A stretch of DNA of 45,897 nucleotides from Myxacorys chilensis ATA2-1-KO14 (GTDB lineage: Bacteria; Cyanobacteriota; Cyanobacteriia; Leptolyngbyales; Leptolyngbyaceae). Both the position numbers and the translations under genes were made by a program. The stretch covers positions 1-45,897 of the forward strand of contig JAHHHP010000045.1 in assembly GCA_019359275.1 (NCBI GenBank), in the 5' to 3' direction. The notes beneath the pieces are model-generated. The model did no database searches. It saw only the letters and a program-made list of their open reading frames with translations, and was not told the origin of the DNA. Shown here one piece after another: positions 32,901 to 40,493 of this stretch; the first letter of the stretch is position 1; every line of letters starts with the position of its first letter.

Positions 32901-35900
32901 TCCTTGCGTTCCAGACAGCGATCGCAACGTTTCACCAGACAGGTTTTGACCCTTAAGTTGATCAATCTCTGCGATCTCATTCTGCGATGAAGACAAAATC
33001 TCATTGATGAGTTTTTCGCGTTTCTTGCCCGTTGCCGTTTGCAGTTGGGCTAACCGCTTATTGATATCTTTCTCAGCCTTAGAGAGGCGCTTTAGAGCAT
33101 CTTTCTCAGCCGATTTATCAAAGCCTGCGATCGGGCTACCATCCCGATTAATTTCGGCTTGAACTTGCGCTAAGACCTGATCGACTTGCGGCTGATTGCG
33201 AAACGCTTTGAGCCGCTCGATCAGGTTGTCTTTCGTGGTCTTGCTGTTGGTTCCCTTAATCCCTAACTTGCGTGTGGCAGCCAGCAACTGAGGGTTGGTG
33301 AATTGCTCAAACGAAGGTGCAAGGTCGGTTTGAGCCGCTCCGCTTTGAGTTGATCTACTCTGAGCAGGTAATACCTTAGTTGGAACAAGAACAGGAGCAT
33401 CAACCGCTTTGGATGACGACGGCAATGCTTTATTCGATGCAGCAGGTAATGCTTTGGGCTGATCTTGAGGTAATGCCGCTTTTAAGGTCGCTTCCCCTGC
33501 CTTGCCGACAGTACCCTGAATCAACTTACCGCCAAGAATCACCGTCCCAGCCTGCACCGCCATTTCACCCGCAGATGCCGTTAGGCTTTGAATCGCTCCC
33601 GTAACTGCGCTCGTAATCGGGGTGGCAGCGGGCGCGAGTACATTCGGGACGGTATGCCCAAACAGGGTTGCTGTTTGCGGAATCGCCTGAGCAATTAGCC
33701 CCGATGCCGAAGCTGATGCGGCCTCCCCTGCTGCACCCGTGAGCGGTGTAATTGCCCCACTCAGAAGGTGACTCAGCCCTTCAGAGGCAATCTGCCCACC
33801 AGGGAGAAAGTGAGTTGCCGCCGCAAATGTAGCGGCTGGTAGTGCAGTTTGCTGCAACACTCCCTTGGTCAAACGTCCAAACGGCAACGCATCTAGTGCT
33901 ACTCCTTCAGCAATAGAGGCGATTTTGTAACCTGTCTTCGCGATCGCAAACAGACCTTTCGTTGCACCACCTAACCCGCCGATGAATGCCTGTGCTGCAT
34001 CAGAGTTGGCAACAATCCGAAATACACTGACTGCCTTCTTACTGGCCTCTGTCACTTCTCGAATTGCAGTGCCCGTTCCCTCAACCGTGCCTCTCGCGAC
34101 GTTGCCTGCGGTCTGTGCGATCGCAGCATTGCGTTCTTGCCTGACTACTCTCTGCTGTGCCTGATTGCGGCTCAGCTCTAGCACTTTGGGCTGTAATGCA
34201 CCAATTTCGATTTGACCCAATGAGGCAATTAGCTCTTTCTTTTTCAGCTTGTCGGCATTCTCAATGCCAAACTCTTGCGCCAACGGCACTAAGACTTTAC
34301 GTCGATTCAGCGTGGGCAGAATTTCTGCGACTTGCGATCGTGCCTTTGCAGGTTTGCGCTCAACCTCGTTCGCAAATTCATCGGTGAGTCGCTCTAATTG
34401 GTCAATTTCCTCATTGAATTGAGTACTAATTTGCTCATAGAGACTGACAATTTCATCAGTCGGCAAAATATCGATATTCTGGGCTTGTGCTAGCAGCGGT
34501 TCAAGCCCTGCACCAATGGCGGCAACCTTTTGCTGAAACTGTGCAAATTCTTCTGAGGTGTCAACCGTGACAGTTTTCGCGATCGCTTGGGCATTGGCTA
34601 AGGCACTATCTTGCTTGCTCGAAACTAATTCCTGAACCTTAGTCCCACCTACGCCGATCGATTCTTTAAAGTCTCGCTTGGCGAAAATGGCGGTTTTACC
34701 CGATTGCAGATTGGCTTTTGCTGCCGTCTGATATTCCTTTTTCGCCGCATCCGACTGAGCAATTAAATCTCGGTATTGAGCGGTATAACTGCCTCCACTG
34801 GCTTTCAGTTCTTCAAATGCTGCGATCGCTTTGCTGATCGATTGGGTGAATAGCTCAATTTCTTTTTTGACCGAGCCAGTCGTCTTACCTTTGAGGTCAG
34901 AGTATTCCTTTTCGTATTTCCGCAATTCTTCAATCGAGCGATCAAGCCCTGCTTCAGAAGGGGGACGATCGCGGGTGGCTTGAATTGCCGAAAATACCTT
35001 CTCTGGTCGTTTCTGCGACTGATCTAACGCAAACGATAGAGCGCTCCGACCTTTCTTGCCTACATACTCTGGAATCAACTGATCAGGCAGAATTCCGGGC
35101 AGCAAGGATTGGAACTTGTCTTGAACAATTGGTGCCGAGAGGTAGTCTCGCAGGCTGTGACCTGTCCCCACACCCGGAGCCACAAATGTATTCTCAATCG
35201 GGTTGCCCACCAACGCGCCCAGCAATCCCGACTTCTTCAGCCGTTCGGTAAAGTCGTCTCCGGGCTGCGCCCCCCGACCTTCCTTCGGAGTAAAGGTGGT
35301 AAAGAGCGATCGCACAATCTCGTCATTGCCGCCCTGAATCGAGGTAAAGTTCTCGCTCGGTCGCTGCGTCAGACCCGTGATTGGAGCGCCCAGGCCGACG
35401 CCTTTGATGTTGGTTCCGGTCAACTCACCGAGTCGCACTAAATCAGCAACATCTGCTCCGCCTGCTGAGTAGCCCACACTGTAGACGGGCTTGTTCGTCG
35501 CTTGCTGATAGGCTTTTGCCTCTGCTGCTGCCCGGATTACTTCCGGAGTTGCGCCGGAGAAGACGCCTGTATCAATGAACTTGAGATAGTCCTGGGGAAT
35601 AGCATTCTGAAGTCCCGATTTTTGCAGCAGTGCCTCAAACGTCTTAGAGAGCAACGGCGCGTTAGAATCGCGATACTCGTTTGAGAGTGGTTGAATGAAT
35701 GCACCCGGTGCAATCCGCTCTAATTGAGGTTTGAGCAGTTGAGCGCCGGATTTGCCGCCTGCGTTGTTCAATCCTCCAGTGGCATAGAGAACCGCATTCG
35801 ATCGCTCAATCTCCCGTTTGCGAACCGGGTCGATCGTGATGGTTGGAACGAGTTCTTCAACTTGTTTTGCCGCTTTTGCCAACTGCACATCTTTGTTGAT

Positions 35901-37517
35901 TCGCAGTGCAGGCGCAACTTGCTGCAATCCATACCCTGCTACACGAAATGCCGCTTCAGACGCCCCGCGTGGCAACGGATTCTCAGCACTAAACTCTTGG
36001 AAGATCTGCTTTGCGCCTTTCTGGTTAACGAAGAAGTCAACCGCAATTTTAGAAAGCTGCTGCTCAAACTGTTGACCCGCCGACCTTACCTTCTCTGGGT
36101 CGATAAACCCATCGGCAAACTGACCCAAGCGAGCGATGTCTTTTCGGAGAGCCTCTACCCCTTCATACCCAAAATCCTTAGCCGCCACCCGTTCAAAGGA
36201 TTGGGCTTTGCTAACCACATACTGCTCAGATTTGGCTCCAATTTTTTCGAGAAACCCATTGGCTTGCTGCGAGAACCCAGCACTGATTTTCTGCCCGATC
36301 GCAAGGCTGATCCCTTGCCCCAAACTACCGACGATATTGGTCAGAGGTGAAAATACCGCCCCACTGCTGGCAACTTTGACCTTAGAGTTAGAAACCTGTT
36401 TGGAGATGTCTTCTCCAATCTGTTTCCCAGTTGAGCTAAATTCGCTCGTTGCCTGCTGGAAGACATTTTGCAGATTGGAGGTATCAACTAAATGTTGTGC
36501 CTCTAATCGAATCGTTGCGCCTGCAAACGCTTGAATGTTGGTTAAGTCAGATTGGAACCCTTGGGCTTGCTCTCTCGCTGTCAGCAGTTGGGAAATGTCG
36601 GTCTGAACGGCGATCGGGATGGCAGCAGCGGCACTCGTGTCTTGCAGGTTTTTCTGCGTCCTATCAAGCTGCCCATTTAGCGCCGTAAGTCCTGAATCAT
36701 CAACTGTTGGGCTAATCGGTTTGGAGCGGAATAGATTGACCGTCTCTGTCCAGTGCCGTTGCTTTAGGTCTAAATGTTTGTTGAGATCGGTAAGTCGTGA
36801 ATCATCGACAATGGCGCTCAGCTTAAAGGTGCGGTCTCCAAACCCCTGAAGCTGTCTGTCGAGCGCATTCAGTCCTGTACCCGTCGCCTGCACAGAAACA
36901 TTAACCGTCCGATTCGTAACCTGAGCTAGCCGTTTGTCGAGCGCGTCCAGTCCAGAAACGTCAGCCTTTGCCGACACCGTAAAGCTGCGATTGCGATAGA
37001 TGGCAAGCTTTTGGTCAATGCCATTGTTATCCAGCTCAACCGCAAATCGAACCGTGCGATCGCGGGTCAATCTCTCTAACTTTTGCTCAATGCCGTTATC
37101 GCTTAGAGCAATGCTAAGGTTAACGCTGCGATCGCGGGTTAAGGTTTTGAGTTGTGATTCGACTGGGTTGAAATTAGCGCTAACCGCTAGCCCAATCGTG
37201 CGATTTTGCCCTAACGTTCCTAGCTTCTGCTCTAGTCCATTCGTGTTGAGATTGATGGATAGATTAACGCTGCGATCGCGGGTCAGGGTTTTGAGTTGTG
37301 ATTCAACTGCGTTCAGGTTTGCGATCGCAACTTGAACCCCAATAACTGGCTTGATTTGGGAGAGGTTGTTGACCTGTTGTCGCAGTGCCCGTGTGTCGAG
37401 GGTTGCTGCAAACGCAATCTGACCACCCTTGAGGGATTGCAACTGTTTCAGGTCGCGATCGAACGTCTCGCGCTCAAGAACAAGCTCAATCCCAAGCGAC
37501 CCTACAATCTCAGTCAT
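26988..37517 (-). CDS. Giant tape-measure protein with embedded hydrolase and zincin-like domains
   Basis: A 3,509-residue tape measure that sets tail length. Order: N-terminal tandem repeats (~30-270); an alpha/beta-hydrolase-like domain (~570-800) with Ser684 in GYSAGG, Asp732 in GGNDEIV and His787 in GTGHSLRD; a hydrophobic stretch (~1180-1290); a zincin-like motif HEGRH (1857-1861) with an acidic cluster ETD at 1921-1923; a hydrophobic segment (~1986-2013) and the standard tape-measure domain (~2015-2250; LDNLKTALSF, GKVQAEELRGQLGERIPGA); long coiled coils (~2380-3300) with two diverged copies of a ~113-residue unit; a short C-terminus. It predicts a tail in the several-hundred-nanometre range by the usual ~1.5 Angstrom per residue rule. 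Enzyme functions are inferred from motifs. Confidence 0.95.
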   Translation of the reverse strand: MTEIVGSLGIELVLERETFDRDLKQLQSLKGGQIAFAATLDTRALRQQVNNLSQIKPVIGVQVAIANLNAVESQLKTLTRDRSVNLSINLNTNGLEQKLGTLGQNRTIGLAVSANFNPVESQLKTLTRDRSVNLSIALSDNGIEQKLERLTRDRTVRFAVELDNNGIDQKLAIYRNRSFTVSAKADVSGLDALDKRLAQVTNRTVNVSVQATGTGLNALDRQLQGFGDRTFKLSAIVDDSRLTDLNKHLDLKQRHWTETVNLFRSKPISPTVDDSGLTALNGQLDRTQKNLQDTSAAAAIPIAVQTDISQLLTAREQAQGFQSDLTNIQAFAGATIRLEAQHLVDTSNLQNVFQQATSEFSSTGKQIGEDISKQVSNSKVKVASSGAVFSPLTNIVGSLGQGISLAIGQKISAGFSQQANGFLEKIGAKSEQYVVSKAQSFERVAAKDFGYEGVEALRKDIARLGQFADGFIDPEKVRSAGQQFEQQLSKIAVDFFVNQKGAKQIFQEFSAENPLPRGASEAAFRVAGYGLQQVAPALRINKDVQLAKAAKQVEELVPTITIDPVRKREIERSNAVLYATGGLNNAGGKSGAQLLKPQLERIAPGAFIQPLSNEYRDSNAPLLSKTFEALLQKSGLQNAIPQDYLKFIDTGVFSGATPEVIRAAAEAKAYQQATNKPVYSVGYSAGGADVADLVRLGELTGTNIKGVGLGAPITGLTQRPSENFTSIQGGNDEIVRSLFTTFTPKEGRGAQPGDDFTERLKKSGLLGALVGNPIENTFVAPGVGTGHSLRDYLSAPIVQDKFQSLLPGILPDQLIPEYVGKKGRSALSFALDQSQKRPEKVFSAIQATRDRPPSEAGLDRSIEELRKYEKEYSDLKGKTTGSVKKEIELFTQSISKAIAAFEELKASGGSYTAQYRDLIAQSDAAKKEYQTAAKANLQSGKTAIFAKRDFKESIGVGGTKVQELVSSKQDSALANAQAIAKTVTVDTSEEFAQFQQKVAAIGAGLEPLLAQAQNIDILPTDEIVSLYEQISTQFNEEIDQLERLTDEFANEVERKPAKARSQVAEILPTLNRRKVLVPLAQEFGIENADKLKKKELIASLGQIEIGALQPKVLELSRNQAQQRVVRQERNAAIAQTAGNVARGTVEGTGTAIREVTEASKKAVSVFRIVANSDAAQAFIGGLGGATKGLFAIAKTGYKIASIAEGVALDALPFGRLTKGVLQQTALPAATFAAATHFLPGGQIASEGLSHLLSGAITPLTGAAGEAASASASGLIAQAIPQTATLFGHTVPNVLAPAATPITSAVTGAIQSLTASAGEMAVQAGTVILGGKLIQGTVGKAGEATLKAALPQDQPKALPAASNKALPSSSKAVDAPVLVPTKVLPAQSRSTQSGAAQTDLAPSFEQFTNPQLLAATRKLGIKGTNSKTTKDNLIERLKAFRNQPQVDQVLAQVQAEINRDGSPIAGFDKSAEKDALKRLSKAEKDINKRLAQLQTATGKKREKLINEILSSSQNEIAEIDQLKGQNLSGETLRSLSGTQGRIENTVRNNPSLNAARTERNDAIKTVTIEAQSTRVKGLARVALDDVEPVTATLGTTLKEGFRKLTNFAAKQFEVQPQQTIQGTLGAIAKSPRAIDLAVNTAGFAASQIGAKYGIVPELTGDLVGALVARQAITRGRSSGKDLTGDIAGFGVGNIAARSLNAGLDALTGVVPGAGVLRALPFKGAIAASLTVPKVQKAVEPFQEPPIEGLARAQAPTGARGLVERFRPLLPNNQKKAAQIRNNYEAIYEEIVKLSGAAYNPSNIPKLSVDGNRLKKLGAQAFFDIEQNTIVIDNTIAGILSKRTEQLHRYSEQLKSLTHEGRHSVQLDGGKIGLEEAASGQNVDLLRRDSLTQAQRSQVDKSVEIARRGGAKGTQLGAVKALETDAYAFEKNTGGILKNVADTPPVKASAQAAQKGLLNELGSAITGLKQRFQEGVGATEIFGLSLNKIGGFAKTAIAGFIGFQVLSNIVPIITNFGKESVNAAIKLDNLKTALSFGSGGAGNAAKDLAFIRGEATRLGVPLGALQEGFVKLSASTKGTALAGQVTKDLVTGLGQASTTLGLSAEESGGAILALSQIASKGKVQAEELRGQLGERIPGAFSIAARAMGATEAELNKFLETGSVTANDFLPKFARQLQVEFAGSAESASQNIQSSFNRLGNSSQQLQEKFGKLFTPNAFAVDGAAKGLDVLGNSLNVLVPTFLTFATIVGRPLLAPLAAQLLPVERIKAGLGALKEGALSVGGSARKLALDFGIATIATLGAIEAGRAIGEVFGLDEEGQKFKAFADQGEKSLQRIAKAARAARGEIDDVPNKPSESKGFDLSLGLLGLTGLDKTGASFKTDDVLNFANNINSGVNQFFGADKDFGRLTTVAELQQQKSQIEFNKGSDATNSLLSQIYSGQIDTVDEKGRRGTADIRESLAKAQGIDQQVSVLQAQRNGLAAKPKADKTRLGQLDEQIQALTSERAKATAPITELQSSIKQQIDGRKEQLKSAKTDAEKTRISSEIAALDKGQSVLSQIEKSFGTAADRVLDLKVALGEMNLKLEEVERNADIQFNIGTAKDLKAQIENFGSDVNASINAPVQAAGQEDKRATAKLEGNQKVIAEIQPKLNAAEIQNTLQGLTGSNGKQISLDSSVGDLQSVKTNDDGKKKLLDDLINYKKAVDGRNALEVEGSRTRIALQKAEESAKLAEIQKTTQQRESQLKRDANTAQIGLLEKQKAGSIYEADASAESANLQVTKGKAELDSTKQQLDGIEAAFAAGTLSAEEYEKQRREIGDRISDQEVQNAQNEVAAVKAAEAVKLAEIERSARKREAQIKQQESTATVGLIRQKIGKSISEEDAGIAQAQIGLNTANAQQSSTQSQLDELESAFARGIVKKEEYEKRSQDLSNSLADLSVRQAEQELALREAINRKIIEKFERTSKLVNASIDAQLSDRSINFKLGGLDSSSFVGLKTGIASATAERDAAQQRFDQLGKEDAEVTRLNTAQVVNRPVDPREQRKYEFFKDLGFDIDAPKPEQETVKVLSDKEAEDRKLQIAQNSRAQRDKIVELSAQIELKKIAQVAEAEQRSLNNKKTALETELKLTSAIADARQSSLKIGIDRTNENIDAVKALQSKETGKNLRAVLQQQLGGSGVSGSQPTDVLTLTQNRQSLELEADREKLAILERQQQLERESLTIQLELEKVSARKAINEAKYAQNAAQRNVLDAQKELRLAKKSGDAEEISSAQDYLANANKGLGISDEGLNIAQQQNNELDKRIAKEEKVQAVQQQTNRDALQAENAKNQRSREREQAQLQDQLGVGGGVTGGAGGASSSGLGGGVGASGGLTLSGNDITAYDNARRAFSQAITGNEFRGQEGQKEAILTALNLSSGREKEFLSLIASKSGFGDVADTATRLNQAVSAGGPRSIEVASAVNKAAFNGGDMLAALNRVSDRIEKLANTPRSLTFNSQTPIDDYADYTNRSAGSSLRNL
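36720..37430 (-). repeat. Tandem ~30-48-residue repeats at the tape-measure N-terminus
   Basis: The protein repeats a unit of the form LKTLTRDRSVNLSI...NGLEQKL. At DNA level a near-perfect copy around GCGATCGCGGGT and GGTTTTGAGTTGTGATTC occurs near 37120 and again 144 bases later near 37264. Later copies are diverged (LDKRLAQVTNRTVNVSV; LDRQLQGFGDRTFKLSA). Confidence 0.75.
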
Positions 37518-37579
37518 GCTCTAACCCAGAAAATCTGGGCTAGAGTTCCTATGAGCTAGAATTGCCGCAGTCATACAGT

Positions 37580-37610
37580 AACCCCGCCTCTCACCATGAG
37601 AACAGGGGTT
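37580..37610 (-). promoter_or_regulatory. Nested stem-loop between the M15 and tape-measure genes
   Basis: Outer arms AACCCC/GGGGTT (37580-37610) and inner arms TCTCA/TGAGA (37589-37601) just after the M15 peptidase stop and 62 bases before the tape-measure start. Without a T-run it may lower read-through or be a processing site that separates expression of the huge gene. Confidence 0.45.
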
Positions 37611-37614
37611 GTTT

Positions 37615-38049
37615 TCAGTATGTCCAGCGAATCTCACCAGGACCGTATTTCCAGCCGCCTTCTCTCAAATCCAAGTGCGTGAAGCCCCTACCGCTGGCAA
37701 TTCCGTAACCAAGTCCGCCGCCCCAATTTCGATCGAGAAAGGCTTCAAACTCCTCATTGCGATCGTCCATCGTATAGATATCAGCCGCAGAACCGTAGAT
37801 GTGCTGTGAGTTAGAAACGCCGCCCACAGCTTGATTAATCGCATAGGGGCGATACCACGACGTAACCCCAATCGCGCTGCCCCATGCGTCTCGAATTTTG
37901 TCTAGCTCCACTGCTAGTTTGAGGATGGCGACTTCCTCATCTGACCCCCTCGCAGGGATTCTGTGATCGTCGTTTTGGGTCACTTCTGCCACGGTGAAAT
38001 GTTTGCCAACTGAAGCCGAAGGATTATTCCAGTCAATGGTTTGAGTCAT
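37615..38049 (-). CDS. M15-type peptidase, tail-associated or lysis enzyme
   Basis: A 144-residue peptidase of the M15A (D-Ala-D-Ala carboxypeptidase/VanY-like) family that cuts peptidoglycan peptides. Zinc-site motifs are intact: SQHIYGSAADIYTMD supplies SxHxxGxAxD and GFTHLDLRE the second H-x-D. The first part VTSWYRPYAINQAVGG is also typical. There is no signal peptide. It sits between the tail assembly chaperones and the tape measure; this could be the lysin of the phage or a wall-piercing enzyme of the tail. No holin is seen next to it. Confidence 0.9.
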   Translation of the reverse strand: MTQTIDWNNPSASVGKHFTVAEVTQNDDHRIPARGSDEEVAILKLAVELDKIRDAWGSAIGVTSWYRPYAINQAVGGVSNSQHIYGSAADIYTMDDRNEEFEAFLDRNWGGGLGYGIASGRGFTHLDLREGGWKYGPGEIRWTY

Positions 38050-38082
38050 ATCCGCATGAGCGAAACATCACTCAAACCATTC

Positions 38083-39398
38083 CTACTTGATCAAAATAAT
38101 TTTCGACTCCACGATCGCGAACTCAGCCTCTAGCATCCAACAATCTTCACCCGGAACATCGATCGCAAACCACGTGTCGCTGTCCGGGTCATTCACATCC
38201 ACAACACCGTCTGCCCCTTCAATCACAGCAAACGGAGCAATCACTTGTTTGCCCTCAATCCGAGGCAACAGCAGCACAACTCCATCGCCTACCCACACCC
38301 TCGGATGAGTCACCCTACCATTAGCTCTGCCCGACTGAAGTTTATCGATCGGACATAACGGCACTGCCCACGCAGGCATCAAGCCATCCCGCACGCAGCT
38401 AAAGAAGGCATCACACGCAGCAGCAGGAATCGAGATATTCTCCCCGCTCGCAGACTGGAAATAGTAGAAATCAGATGGCTGAGCTGGTTCGCTGTCTTTG
38501 CCTCGGTTGGCATTGACAAACAAACTAGAGAGGGTAGCAATGCCTAACTCATGCAGATGCAGTTCTTCATGATGCAGCTTTGCCCCCCACTCTAGGGCTT
38601 GGAAAATTAAGCTGATGGGCTGGAAGGCGAAGTTTCTGTGATTGAATCTGGGGTCGTGTCCCCAGTAGCGCTGGATCCGCCAGAAGATGCCTTCCCAGTC
38701 GGGGTCTGGCTCTCCGTCGAGGATTTTCCCAATTCTTCATCGGTAGAAGGCTCTTTCGCGGCTTCTTCCTCGGTCTTCCAGCCGTTTTTCTCTTTGTAGG
38801 CAAACGATGCCACTTCACGGACTAGCTCATAGTCCATTAGCTCTGGGTTCTGCGTGTCTTCGAGCTTCCAACTGGGGTCAAGCCGGAACCTGACGATCGC
38901 GGTGGCATAAACATAATTTTGGTAGGCCAGCGAATCAACATACTCATTGATAAAAGCGGTGATATCCGCGTAGTAATCTGCGTACCACTCGGGGCTGACA
39001 ATATCAATGTCGTCGATCGAGGTCATTGCCTCAACGTCACCAAACGCAACCGTAATCAATTCGGTCTTTTTACCTTCGGTATCTTCAACCGTTTCAACCT
39101 TGACCACCTTACCTTGTTCGCCATCAACTAGTACGATGTCGTTCTGAATCACCCCGCCGAAGACGTAAGCACTGATGCGATCGTTGACGTAGGCAAAATG
39201 AGCACCCGTCTCCCGTGAAACCCGCTTGGCTAGGGTGGCAAGCTGAAACTGATAGTTGAATAATTCTTGCTCTTTAATGAAGCCGTACTCAGCACGAGTG
39301 AGGTTTTCGTACTTCTTGATCTCTAAAACTCCAATCTCAGAGTTGCCAACCTCAACGGTTTCGTACTGGCGTGTCGGTGCAGTTTTAAACGGTAGCAT
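38083..39398 (-). CDS. Tail assembly chaperone G-T (minus-one frameshift product)
   Basis: A predicted 438-residue fusion: the first 225 codons of G, then a minus-one slip at 38724-38730, then 213 codons to 38083. In the new frame the protein continues ILDGEPDPDWEGIFWRIQR, with ALEWGAKLHHEELHLHELG and TLSSLFVNANRGK, the helical T-domain pattern. It ends in a longer beta-rich domain (SIPAAACDAFFSCVRDG, VWVGDGVVLLLPRI, EAEFAIVESKIILIK). The reading frame is open from a TGA just upstream of the slip site to 38083. T domains recruit tail tube subunits to the G-coated tape measure. Frameshifting is inferred from the heptamer, frame and position. Confidence 0.8.
38607..39398 (-). CDS. Tail assembly chaperone G
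   Basis: A 263-residue zero-frame product between the tail tube and tape-measure genes, the standard place of gpG-like chaperones that coat the tape measure during tail assembly. It has a globular domain (EIGVLEIKKYENLTRAEYGF; YNYQFQL-type helix; EWYADYYADITAFINEYVD) and a low-complexity S/T/G/P tail (residues ~215-263). The slippery G GGA AAA at codons 224-225 begins this tail. Shine-Dalgarno sequence is weak (GAGAAGAA). Confidence 0.85.
   Translation of the reverse strand: MLPFKTAPTRQYETVEVGNSEIGVLEIKKYENLTRAEYGFIKEQELFNYQFQLATLAKRVSRETGAHFAYVNDRISAYVFGGVIQNDIVLVDGEQGKVVKVETVEDTEGKKTELITVAFGDVEAMTSIDDIDIVSPEWYADYYADITAFINEYVDSLAYQNYVYATAIVRFRLDPSWKLEDTQNPELMDYELVREVASFAYKEKNGWKTEEEAAKEPSTDEELGKSSTESQTPTGKASSGGSSATGDTTPDSITETSPSSPSA
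38724..38730 (-). promoter_or_regulatory. Minus-one programmed frameshift heptamer GGGAAAA
   Basis: On the minus strand the zero frame reads TTG GGA AAA TCC, so the heptamer is G GGA AAA, a canonical X-XXY-YYZ site. Slipping back one base gives ATC CTC GAC and an open frame of 213 codons that contains the T-like domain. Confidence 0.8.
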
Positions 39399-39448
39399 GG
39401 GCGTTCTTCTCGCTCAACATCGCCTTAGAGGTTCCCACCGACGCGGGG

Positions 39449-39616
39449 TTACTGCTTGATGCCAAGATAAAAACAAATCACCACCAGTGCGATCGCATCT
39501 CTGCTCTGCCCGTGAATCAAAACCCAAATGAAGGCGCAAACGTCAGCGTGAAGGGCAAGAAAAATACTAATGCCCTTAATTGAGTCGACGATCGAGAATA
39601 AATCAATTCGAGGCAT
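39449..39616 (-). CDS. 55-residue small membrane protein
   Basis: An ATG frame in the gap between tail tube and chaperone genes. It starts MPRIDLFSIVDSIKGIS and has two hydrophobic segments (about residues 16-34, IFLALHADVCAFIWVLI, and 41-53, AIALVVICFYLGI) separated by a short charged turn HGQSRD. This is the shape of a small holin or other inner-membrane protein. No strong ribosome binding site is seen and no family is recognised. It fills an otherwise empty 290-base gap on the same strand as the operon. Confidence 0.5.
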   Translation of the reverse strand: MPRIDLFSIVDSIKGISIFLALHADVCAFIWVLIHGQSRDAIALVVICFYLGIKQ

Positions 39617-39640
39617 AACGTAGGAATCCCTATTGTGTGA

Positions 39641-39679
39641 CCGAACAGCCTACTCGCTCAACTCCTCTAGGCTGTTCGG
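39641..39679 (-). terminator. Strong 12-bp stem-loop after the tail tube gene
   Basis: Arms CCGAACAGCCTA (39641-39652) and TAGGCTGTTCGG (39668-39679) are perfect, with a 15-base loop, starting nine bases after the tail tube stop on the minus strand. A T-rich CTTTCTT follows only on the plus side. It may attenuate read-through so that the abundant tube protein is made in excess of the chaperones. Confidence 0.55.
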
Positions 39680-39687
39680 CTTTCTTG

Positions 39688-40395
39688 TTAGCTGTAGCGC
39701 AGAATTCCCGGCGTTCCCTGTCCCTTAAAGCTGGTTTGGAACGAGAGTATGCCATCGCTCTTAAGATCTTTGCTAAAATCTGCGACGATACACGCGCCCT
39801 TCAAGCCATCGCCTGTGGTGAAGCCAGGAGGTGGAGGATCGTACTGCCAGATATAAGCTTCGCGGCCACTTGTGCCGTGTGTGGCGGCAAAATAAATCCG
39901 ACGATAAGCATCGTCATCAGCCAGTAGATTCGCCGTCCACGGAATCTCCCAGTTTGCAGATGTCACCACGCCATCTTCAAACCCTAGCTCATCTTCAAAC
40001 ACCAAGGATTCTTGGGTTTTGTTGGAAATCTTCGGGCTAGAAGACGTACCACCCAAAAGGCGAAGCTTGGGAACGTAAGTTGCTGTGCAGATTCCAGCAA
40101 CGGTTGCAGCCGCCGCCTCAATTTGCAGCACCGTGTCATCGGCTTTCGCGTCAGCAGTCAGATAAACCTTAACCTTCGTACCGCCTGAGTTAGCGAACAA
40201 TAGCGGAGTGCCTCCAGCAATGCCCACACCACCAACCGCTGAGCCGAGGTTGATTGTGACAGCATTCGCTGTAATGCCACCGCTAGCAGTTGCAATGCCA
40301 TTGATTGTGATGGGTTCGGTGCGATCGCCTAGTGGCAAAAGTGCAACATACACTTTCACCTTGTCGCCACTGCCAACTTGAAACTTCTTACCCAT
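39688..40395 (-). CDS. Major tail tube protein
   Basis: A 235-residue protein of the type seen as major tail protein: KVKVYVALLPLGDRTEPITI, a beta-rich body with VKVYLTADAKADDTVLQIEA, ELGFEDGVVTSANWEIPWTA, and the ending ADFSKDLKSDGILSFQTSFKGQG typical of tube subunits. GGAGAG lies seven bases before the ATG. Place between head-tail genes and the chaperones, and the strong downstream stem-loop, agree with a highly expressed structural gene. Confidence 0.87.
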   Translation of the reverse strand: MGKKFQVGSGDKVKVYVALLPLGDRTEPITINGIATASGGITANAVTINLGSAVGGVGIAGGTPLLFANSGGTKVKVYLTADAKADDTVLQIEAAAATVAGICTATYVPKLRLLGGTSSSPKISNKTQESLVFEDELGFEDGVVTSANWEIPWTANLLADDDAYRRIYFAATHGTSGREAYIWQYDPPPPGFTTGDGLKGACIVADFSKDLKSDGILSFQTSFKGQGTPGILRYS

Positions 40396-40493
40396 TGAAA
40401 TTCTCTCCAGATCTGGATGATCAGCCCCAGAATTCCTACGAACGGGAAAGGAACGGGAAAGCTAACGGTGACCTTTACAGGATGTCGATCGCT

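Noticed and set aside
38083..38523. Separate 146-codon gene after the tail chaperone
   Set aside because: Its frame is open far upstream and joins the chaperone through a canonical minus-one slip site, so it is the C-terminal part of the G-T product.
38567..38818. 83-codon frame overlapping the chaperone 3' end
   Set aside because: Very basic, proline- and arginine-rich shadow frame; the other minus-one frame has the T-like sequence.
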